Source: JADGNZ01 sp963715895 (GTDB lineage: Bacteria > Acidobacteriota > Thermoanaerobaculia > Gp7-AA8). From it: a DNA stretch of 64,000 bases. This document shows positions 1-6,530 of the stretch, one piece after another. A program made the translations under genes and the position numbers. The notes beneath the pieces are model-generated. The model was not told where the DNA came from. It made no database searches and was given only the letters and a program-made list of their open reading frames with translations. The stretch spans positions 2,108,001 through 2,172,000 of the forward strand of contig OY970284.1 of assembly GCA_963715895.1 (NCBI GenBank), given 5' to 3'. Position 1 is the first letter of the stretch. Each line of letters starts with the position of its first letter.

Positions 1-2
1 GC

Positions 3-839
3 GGGAAGATTCACATCGTGGCCGGCGACGTGAGCGACAACCCCTCGCGCGCCGTCACCTGGATCCGCCTCATCTACATCGTGCTGATCGTCCTGACGAT
101 CGGCGGCATGGCCCTGCACAACATCCTCATCTGGGTGCGCAAGGCCCGCAAGGGGCGCCTGGCCTCCGGCCGCACGATCGTGCGCATGAATCTCAATCAG
201 CGCATCCAGCACATCGTTCTGGTGGTCAGCTTCACCGTGCTGGTGATCAGCGGCTTCGCCCTGGCCTGGCCGGATTCGATCCTGGCGCGTCTCTTCGGCA
301 CGAGCGAGGAGCTGCGTCGCCTGGTGCACCGCATCGCCGCCGTGGTGATGATCGTCCTCGGTCTCTACCACCTCGGCTACATGATCCTGACCCGGGAAGG
401 ACGAAAAGGTCTGCGCGATTTCTGGTTCCGCTTCTCGGACGCCCGCGATCTCCTGGACGTGCTGCGCGACCGCCATCCGCAGTCAGGCCGCTTCACCTAC
501 GCCGAGAAGGCGGAGTACTGGGCCGGCCTGTGGGGCACCATGGTGATGGCCGTTACCGGTCTGGTGATCTGGTACGCCGTCGGCGTCGCCCAATGGATCC
601 CGCGCTGGTGGGTCGACATCGCCACGACCATCCATTTCTACGAGGCCATTCTGGCCACGCTGGCCATCATCGTCTGGCACTTCTACCACGTGATTTTCGA
701 CCCCGACGTCTATCCGATGAGCTGGACCTGGTACGACGGAAAGATGTCGGAGCATCAATTCAAGGAAGAACACCCGAAGGCGTCTGAAAACACCAATGCT
801 GATGCCGAACGGGTCGAGGAAAAAGGAGCCTCATCATGA
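3..839 (+). CDS. Membrane cytochrome b domain, C-terminal part (5' partial)
   Basis: A five-helix cytochrome b-like integral membrane protein, expected to bind haem and pass electrons between the quinone pool and a periplasmic partner. Helices lie roughly at residues 14-37, 62-84, 100-122, 170-190 and 212-235 counted from GTG18. His residues within or near helices (in IQHIV, LVHRIA, LYHLGY and WHFYHV) are candidate haem ligands. The frame stays open from base 3 (GKIHIVAGDVSDN), so this is probably the end of a longer protein, for example one with an N-terminal multihaem cytochrome c domain; GTG18 is then internal. The stop overlaps the cytochrome c start at 836 (ATGA), which implies translational coupling. 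Family call is by topology and motifs; the missing N-terminus is inference. Confidence 0.7.
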   Translation, partial: GKIHIVAGDVSDNPSRAVTWIRLIYIVLIVLTIGGMALHNILIWVRKARKGRLASGRTIVRMNLNQRIQHIVLVVSFTVLVISGFALAWPDSILARLFGTSEELRRLVHRIAAVVMIVLGLYHLGYMILTREGRKGLRDFWFRFSDARDLLDVLRDRHPQSGRFTYAEKAEYWAGLWGTMVMAVTGLVIWYAVGVAQWIPRWWVDIATTIHFYEAILATLAIIVWHFYHVIFDPDVYPMSWTWYDGKMSEHQFKEEHPKASENTNADAERVEEKGASS

Positions 840-1147
840 AGAAGAAAACAGTGGTTCTCATCGCCATCTTCGCCCTTGCCGCGGCCGGCCTGTATGCCGC
901 AGACGGCGCGGCGACCTACAAAGCGAAATGTGCAAGCTGCCATGGTGCAGACGGCAGCGGCCAGACCGCCATGGGCAAAGCCATGAAGCTGCGTGACCTC
1001 GGATCGGCCGAGGTGCAGAAGCAGACGGACAAAGAGCTCGTGGCTGTGACCGCGGACGGCAAGGGCAAGATGCCCGCCTACAAGGGCAAGCTGAGCGCCG
1101 ACGAGATCAACGCCGTGGTGGCGTTCATCCGGACGCTGAAGAAGTAG
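836..1147 (+). CDS. Small periplasmic class I cytochrome c
   Basis: A 103-aa single-haem cytochrome c. A Sec signal peptide covers about residues 1-22 (Lys-rich start, hydrophobic core, cleavage near YAADG). The haem attachment motif CASCH is at residues 32-36, and the sixth-ligand methionine is likely in KGKMPAYKG. It ends in the usual amphipathic helix (ADEINAVVAFIRTLKK). It overlaps the upstream cytochrome b by 4 nt and has an AAGGAG ribosome site. Cytochrome b and cytochrome c probably act as one electron-transfer unit. The donor and acceptor cannot be told from this window. Confidence 0.85.
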   Translation: MKKKTVVLIAIFALAAAGLYAADGAATYKAKCASCHGADGSGQTAMGKAMKLRDLGSAEVQKQTDKELVAVTADGKGKMPAYKGKLSADEINAVVAFIRTLKK

Positions 1148-1170
1148 GTTTGCGTGGTAGCAAGGTTGCG

Positions 1171-1201
1171 CGGTCTCGCGGTGTCCAGCATCGCGAGACC
1201 G
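1171..1201. repeat. Hairpin, GGTCTCGCG module
   Basis: Inverted repeat with 10-bp arms (1171-1180 and 1192-1201) just after the cytochrome c stop. The arm sequence CGGTCTCGCG and the adjoining GCAAGGTTGCG (1160-1170) recur elsewhere in the window: inside the radical SAM-dehydrogenase gene near 8254, at 30393-30453, in the outer arms at 42209-42571 and at 50579-50697. It may also act as a terminator, but no T-run follows. Confidence 0.6.
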
Positions 1202-1217
1202 TAACCGAAGGATGACT

Positions 1218-1278
1218 CACGCGGAGACGCGGAGTCGCGGAGTGAAGTGTTTTCTCCGCGTCTCCGCGTCTCCGCGTG
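1218..1278. repeat. 25-bp inverted repeat, CGCGGAGA module
   Basis: Arms 1218-1242 and 1254-1278 pair at 24 of 25 positions around an 11-nt loop. The arms are built from an 8-9-nt tandem (ACGCGGAG). It lies between the cytochrome c gene and the CreD-like gene. An open frame runs through it (from 1212), but this is repeat translation and not part of the downstream protein. Confidence 0.7.
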
Positions 1279-1358
1279 AAACGGGTTTGATTGAGCCTGA
1301 TCGAGCTTTTCCTCATTCCTGCCACGACATTGCCACAATCGGCGGCGACGATCCCTTC

Positions 1359-2582
1359 ATGGGAAAAAACATTGCCGCCATCGTCGTCATCTTTCTCTTC
1401 ACCACCTTCGCCTGGATGATCCTCGGCGTCTCAGTGGTCGCGCGCAGCGATTCCGCTGACTCCGGCCTCAGCAAGGACGTGCAGTCCAACTGGGGATCCC
1501 CACAGCAACAATCGCCGCCGGTCGCGTTCGCGTCGCATATGTTCCCGAAGGAGGTGCGGGAAACACAGAATGGGACGACGACGACGAAAGTAGTCGACGA
1601 GTTCGTTCATACGCCCCTGGCTGTCGAGCAGAGCCGCGTCCGCGTCGCGCTCGATCTCGAGCAGCGGCAGAAGGGGCTGTTGTGGTTCGCCACATATCGC
1701 GTGGCCTTCCACGGCGACTATCTCTTCCGGAATACGAATACGGGCGACCCGGTCACCGTGAAGCTCGTTTTCCCTGCACCCGACGCCATCTACGACGACC
1801 TGGTCGTGCGCGCCGACGGACAGCCCCTTCCGGTCACGACCGAAAAAGGCGCCGTCTCCGCGGTCATCCACCGCCCGCCCGGAGCGCCGATTCACGTTGA
1901 GGTCGGATACCGGTCGCAAGGTTTGGCGACGTGGGACTACAAGTTCGGCGAGAACGTCTCGCAGGTCCGTGACTGCGTGATCGAGATCCGGACGAACTTC
2001 GACGCCATCGATTTCCCGCAGGGAGGACTGTCGCCCACCACGAAGCAGAGGGTCGATCACGGCTGGCTGCTGACGTGGAAATTCTCGAACCTCGTCACCG
2101 GCTACCGCGTCGGCATGATCATGCCGGAGAAACTGCAGCCCGGACCGCTGGCCGGCCGGATCAGTTTCTTCGCGCCGGTGTCATTGCTTTTCTTCTTCTT
2201 CCTGATCTTCATCATCGCCAGCCTGCGCGGCATCGATCTCCACCCGATGCACTACTTCTTCCTGGCCACGTCGTTCTTCGCCTTTCACCTTCTGCTCGCC
2301 TACCTGGCCGACCACATTTCGATCCACGCGGCCTTCGCCATCTGTTCGGCGGTCTCGATCTTCCTCGTGGTCAGCTACCTCCGCATCGTCACCGGCTCAC
2401 GCTTCGCGTTCGTCGAGGCCGCAACCGCGCAGTTCATCTATCTCGTCCTGTTCTCGTACGCCTTCTTCTTCAAAGGCTTCACCGGCCTGGCCATCACCAT
2501 CGGCGCCATCATTACCCTTTTCGTGGTGATGCAGATGACCGCGCGCATCGAGTGGGGAACGAAGGGGGCGCGAACGAGTTGA
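1359..2582 (+). CDS. CreD-like inner membrane protein
   Basis: A 407-aa membrane protein. An N-terminal anchor (about residues 4-28) is followed by an extracytoplasmic beta-rich domain of roughly 240 residues and then six closely packed helices. The C-terminal block (GIDLHPMHYFF, then LLLAYLADHIS and FLVVSYLRIV) matches the layout of the CreD/colicin E2 tolerance family, which has a conserved DLHPxxY-type motif before its helices. I chose ATG1359 because the 49 residues upstream in the same frame are translated from the 1218-1278 inverted repeat. It is probably transcribed alone. Function in this organism is unknown; CreD family members are linked to envelope stress. Confidence 0.7.
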   Translation: MGKNIAAIVVIFLFTTFAWMILGVSVVARSDSADSGLSKDVQSNWGSPQQQSPPVAFASHMFPKEVRETQNGTTTTKVVDEFVHTPLAVEQSRVRVALDLEQRQKGLLWFATYRVAFHGDYLFRNTNTGDPVTVKLVFPAPDAIYDDLVVRADGQPLPVTTEKGAVSAVIHRPPGAPIHVEVGYRSQGLATWDYKFGENVSQVRDCVIEIRTNFDAIDFPQGGLSPTTKQRVDHGWLLTWKFSNLVTGYRVGMIMPEKLQPGPLAGRISFFAPVSLLFFFFLIFIIASLRGIDLHPMHYFFLATSFFAFHLLLAYLADHISIHAAFAICSAVSIFLVVSYLRIVTGSRFAFVEAATAQFIYLVLFSYAFFFKGFTGLAITIGAIITLFVVMQMTARIEWGTKGARTS

Positions 2583-2591
2583 AATTGACGG

Positions 2592-5500
2592 TTAGCCTGC
2601 AGCCACGCGCGCAACTTTGAACACATCCAAAGGCATGGGCTGCTGTAGGCGCCAGACGATCGCCATCGGACGTTCGCCGGTGTGGCTGACGTACGTCGCA
2701 GGGCCGAGGAAAAGGAAAGGCGGCGTGCGTCCCCATGCGTCCCTGTTCGAGGCGCGCACGAGAAGCATGACCTGACTCCCGCGCTCGAAGTGGTAGATAT
2801 AACGCTGGCCCGTTGGTGAGCCTTCGCGTGTTTGGGATTGTGATTCCCAATGAAAGAGATCCGGAGCGATGGCGTAGTCCCGATAGCGCGTCGTTGGAGA
2901 GTAGTACCTTTCACTCTTTTCGAGAGTGATGAAAAAGTAGTCAGTGTTTGTTGCGGCATCCCATAAAGGGCCTTCTCGGTGGGAGAACGGCTTGTCGAGC
3001 TTCGATCGGCCAAGGGCGGCGAGGATCTCGTCGCGCGTATAGCGCGCATGCAGCGCGAGCGGGACGTCGACGAATACTTCTGCGTTGCGAACAGCCTCGC
3101 CGATCGGGGAAGTCTGATGCTCGGCGCGGTCTTCGAGGACATCGAGCATTTGCAGTAACTCTCCACGGATAGCGGGTGATCGGCCAAGGGCTTCGAGAAC
3201 GGAATCCACGTCCGGCGCATCGGGCGTGAATGTCAGAAAAAAGCCCTCGAGCATGCGTCGTTCGCGCTCAGTGAACCGATCGCTTGAAACGATGACGTTG
3301 GTCAGCAGCCGGCGCAGGAATGCCAGGCGCTCAGGGTCGTCGATGTGAAGCAAGCGGGCGATGCCGGTGAGGAGACGCTCTTCGTCGATGAAGGAATCAC
3401 CGAGCGGTGCGTCTGCGATGATCATCGCGTTCATCGGCGCATGCTCGACGAATCCCGCTTCGCGCTGCAGACGGGTCCAGGACCAGTTGCGCGCGCGGTA
3501 GACATCCTCGAGATCGATTGCTGCTTCGCGAATGAATTCGAACAAGGACACCTGCCGCCCGATGGACTGCAACTCACGCACGAGCGTCGTGAAGCGCGAG
3601 CCGATGGCTTGTTTCAGGTTATCGAGAACAATCCCGCGTGCAACGCGATCCAGCTGAATTGAGCAGCCCGCAGGCAGGAGTGGGAAGCCATTCTCGACTT
3701 GCGACACGACATCGGCACGCGTGGCGCCGGTGATGGCCCGGTATCGAAGGTCAAAACGAAAGTTGCGGTTGGCATTGCCGATGAAATCGAGAACTGTCAG
3801 GCAGTCTTTGCTGGTCGTCCGGCGGAGGCCGCGTCCGAGTTGTTGGAGGAAGACCGTGGCGCTCTCCGTGGGACGTAGAAAGAGGACGGTGTCGATCTCC
3901 GGGACGTCGACGCCCTCGTTGAACAGGTCGACGGCGAAGAGGCAATTGACCTCGCGATGTTTGAGCTTGCGTAGCGCATCGTCCCGCTCGACGCTGGTGC
4001 TTTGCGAGGAGACGGCGAGCGACGGGATGCCTGCATCGTTAAAGCGCCGAGCCATGTGGTGCGCGTGATCGATGCCGACGCAGAAGCCGAGGGCGCGCAT
4101 TGCGTGGACATCGGTCACCTTCCACTGCAACTCGGTGAGGATCTGGGCGATTCGCGCGTCATCAGCAATGTAGACGCCTTCCAGTTGTGCACGGTCGTAC
4201 GCGCCGCGCGTCCACCGGACGTGCGAAAGGTCTGTCTGGTCGTGCAAGCCGAAGTAGTGGAAGGGCGTGAGAAGCTGGCGTTCGAGGGCATCCCATAGCC
4301 GCAACTCGACAGCGATACGGTCGCCGAACCAATGCAGGATCGACTCGCCGTCGGTGCGCTCGGGTGTGGCAGTGAGTCCGAGGAGCACTCGGGGCTGGAA
4401 GTGATCGATCAGTTTTCGATACGTGGGCGCCGCCGCGTGGTGAAACTCGTCGACGATGATCACGTCGAACGCGTCAGGTGGCACGTTCTCAATCTTGATC
4501 GTCTGCATCGACTGCACAGAGGCGAAAACCTGCTGCCACTCATCCGGGCGATGACCGTCGACGAACTTTTCACCGAAATCACCGTCGCGCAGAACGTGTC
4601 GAAAGGTATGCAGAGACTGATCGAGGATCTCTCGGCGATGCGCGACAAAGAGAAGCTTGAGTGGCCGCGTGCTGCCAATCTCTTCGCACAGCCGTTTGTA
4701 GTCGAATGCCGCCACGACAGTCTTGCCCGTGCCGGTTGCTGCAACGACGAGATTGCGCCAACGGTTGTGCCGGTAACGCTCAACGCCGAGCTTATCGAGC
4801 ATTTCGCGCTGATACGGCCACGGTTCGATTGCGAAGGGAACGAGAACGGTCGCCGCGGTCTCGCCGCGTGCCTGTCCGATGGCGCGATCGAATCGTTCCG
4901 CGTCTACGGCGTTGTAGGTTTCGAATGAAGGGTCAGCCCAATAGCTGTCGAACGTCGCCGCAAACTTTTCGACGATCGTCGGCGCGTCGATCTGCGAAAG
5001 ACGGACATTCCATTCGACGCCGTCGAGCAGAGCTGACTTCGAGAGATTCGATGAGCCGATGAACGCAGTGGAAAAGCCGGAATCGCGATGGAAGAGCCAT
5101 GCCTTTGCATGCAGACGCGTGTTATCTACCTGATAGGAGACTTTCATGTCAGCTCCCATCTCAACAAGTCGATCAATGGCTTTCCGTTCCGTTGCCCCGA
5201 CGTATGTTGTCGTGATGACGCGGAGCTTACGGCCGGTGCGGAGATAGGCGTCGAGCGTTTCCTCGAGCAGCCGGAGCCCGTGCCACTTGATGAAGGCGCA
5301 GAGGAGATCGATGCGATCCGCCGAGGCGATCTCACGCTGAATCGCTTGACCGACAGATGGCTCACCCCGAGCGTTTACCAGCAGATCGCTCTGTGCGAGC
5401 GGGATCAGGGGATCTGAGAGCCGCGTCTCTCCGCGAAGTGCATCGATGCGGTGAACGGAAGCCAGGCGTTCCGGCGGGAGGAGAAGAAGGTCGCCATCAT

Positions 5501-5762
5501 CGACGCCCGCGCTTTGTTGTCCCAGTGATGCCAGCAATTCGTTGACGATCTCCGCCTGCCGGGCGACGCGCTCGTCATCTTTGACAGTCGACAACGCCTG
5601 TCGGACCACACCCGCGAGGTGGCGTGCGAAGGCGATGTTGGCATCGGCAGGATCGAGTTCTCTTCGATCCGCAGCGAAGTGTGCACTGTCGATCCGTTGC
5701 AACTCGCGCTCGATCTCGTTTGTGATCGGCAGGTCGTAGAGGCCAGGCGGGAGCTTCGGCAC
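2592..5762 (-). CDS. PLD-nuclease / SF2 helicase / DUF3427 protein
   Basis: A 1056-aa protein with three parts. Residues about 130-260 are a phospholipase D-like domain with H218-x-K220, D227 and a GSSN motif (237-239 region). Residues about 315-700 are a superfamily II helicase: ATGTGKT at 342-348, DEFH at 438-441, TATPERTDG from 464, and a helicase C domain ending QLGRGLRR. The C-terminal part matches the layout of DUF3427 proteins. The family is widespread, sporadic and often found in accessory or defence-like positions; its biochemical role is poorly defined. It starts at GTG5762 and diverges, with 83 bp between starts, from the zinc-ribbon gene at 5846. A role in DNA repair or phage defence is inference. 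Confidence 0.85.
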   Translation of the reverse strand: MPKLPPGLYDLPITNEIERELQRIDSAHFAADRRELDPADANIAFARHLAGVVRQALSTVKDDERVARQAEIVNELLASLGQQSAGVDDGDLLLLPPERLASVHRIDALRGETRLSDPLIPLAQSDLLVNARGEPSVGQAIQREIASADRIDLLCAFIKWHGLRLLEETLDAYLRTGRKLRVITTTYVGATERKAIDRLVEMGADMKVSYQVDNTRLHAKAWLFHRDSGFSTAFIGSSNLSKSALLDGVEWNVRLSQIDAPTIVEKFAATFDSYWADPSFETYNAVDAERFDRAIGQARGETAATVLVPFAIEPWPYQREMLDKLGVERYRHNRWRNLVVAATGTGKTVVAAFDYKRLCEEIGSTRPLKLLFVAHRREILDQSLHTFRHVLRDGDFGEKFVDGHRPDEWQQVFASVQSMQTIKIENVPPDAFDVIIVDEFHHAAAPTYRKLIDHFQPRVLLGLTATPERTDGESILHWFGDRIAVELRLWDALERQLLTPFHYFGLHDQTDLSHVRWTRGAYDRAQLEGVYIADDARIAQILTELQWKVTDVHAMRALGFCVGIDHAHHMARRFNDAGIPSLAVSSQSTSVERDDALRKLKHREVNCLFAVDLFNEGVDVPEIDTVLFLRPTESATVFLQQLGRGLRRTTSKDCLTVLDFIGNANRNFRFDLRYRAITGATRADVVSQVENGFPLLPAGCSIQLDRVARGIVLDNLKQAIGSRFTTLVRELQSIGRQVSLFEFIREAAIDLEDVYRARNWSWTRLQREAGFVEHAPMNAMIIADAPLGDSFIDEERLLTGIARLLHIDDPERLAFLRRLLTNVIVSSDRFTERERRMLEGFFLTFTPDAPDVDSVLEALGRSPAIRGELLQMLDVLEDRAEHQTSPIGEAVRNAEVFVDVPLALHARYTRDEILAALGRSKLDKPFSHREGPLWDAATNTDYFFITLEKSERYYSPTTRYRDYAIAPDLFHWESQSQTREGSPTGQRYIYHFERGSQVMLLVRASNRDAWGRTPPFLFLGPATYVSHTGERPMAIVWRLQQPMPLDVFKVARVAAG

Positions 5763-5845
5763 TGAGTGGTGATGATACGGAGAAAACGCCCGGCGTGCGG
5801 ATGTGTCTTATGCCGAGGTACCCTCGGGACGGGAGGTCTTCTCGC

Positions 5846-6133
5846 ATGGAAATCGACGAAATCGATTGGCAGGAGCTACCTGTCGCGTGTCCGCATTGCG
5901 GCAATCATGGCCAGGCCGGTGGAGAGTGGGAAGGGAATGGGTGGACGCCGTTCCGACTGATTGAAGAGGTTGTACAGTCGTGGCCGTTCACGCCAGTCAA
6001 GCGTGGCGAGGTCCTATCCCTGATCGCCGACGCGACTGCAGGAACGGACCCTCTCACCAATCTGCAAATCGAGTGCGGGCAGTGCTTCGAGGTGTTTCCG
6101 CTTCCGGAGAAGACGAACGTTCAGTTCGAGTAA
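5846..6133 (+). CDS. Small zinc-ribbon protein of unknown function
   Basis: A 95-aa protein starting at ATG5846, supported by GGGAGG at 5831-5836; a longer frame upstream lacks a good ribosome site. Two Cys pairs, ACPHCGNHG near the N-terminus and ECGQCFEVF near the C-terminus, should form a single zinc ribbon. I do not recognise the family. It is divergently paired with the PLD-helicase gene and may share its promoter region, so it could be an accessory or regulator of that gene. The array with 21-bp period begins 45 bp after its stop. Confidence 0.6.
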   Translation: MEIDEIDWQELPVACPHCGNHGQAGGEWEGNGWTPFRLIEEVVQSWPFTPVKRGEVLSLIADATAGTDPLTNLQIECGQCFEVFPLPEKTNVQFE

Positions 6134-6177
6134 AGGCCGAGCAATCGTTTTGCGTTCGACCGCCTGCTCCCAGTAGA

Positions 6178-6475
6178 CGACCCCGAGTGGCATGCTATCG
6201 ACCCTGAGTCGCAATTTGCGACCCCGAGTCGCGTGCAAGCGACCCCGATTCGCAATTTGCGACCCCTGAGTCGCATGCAAGCGACCCCGAGTTGCAACTT
6301 GCGACTCCTGAGTCTCGGCAAGCGACCCTCGAGTCTCAATTTTCGACCCCGGAGTCTCAATTTGCGACCCTCGAGTCTTAATCTGGGACTCCCGAGTCTG
6401 AATTTGCGACCCCCGAGTCTCAAATTGCGAACCCCGAGTCTCAATTTGCGACCTCGAGTCGCGTGCAGCGACCGG
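6178..6475. repeat. Degenerate tandem array with 21-bp period (array 1)
   Basis: About 14 units with core CGACCCCGAGTC followed by variable fillers such as GCAATTTG or GCGTGCAAG. Spacing is 21 bp: read on the minus strand, Arg-Leu-Gly-like residues recur every seven codons for 13 units. Each core can fold as GCGAC/GTCGC around a 5-nt loop, and several units contain GCATGC or CTCGAG palindromes. There are no unique spacers, so it is not CRISPR. The array fills most of the 397-bp gap between the zinc-ribbon gene and the radical SAM gene. No convincing start codon or ribosome site supports coding. Confidence 0.8.
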
Positions 6476-6530
6476 ACCTTGATGAAAAGGAGCTCAGATC
6501 TCGGCTACGGTCGCTCCGTCACCCCCTCCT

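Noticed and set aside
6178..6475. CRISPR array
   Set aside because: Units are contiguous and degenerate, with no unique spacers of constant length and no cas genes.
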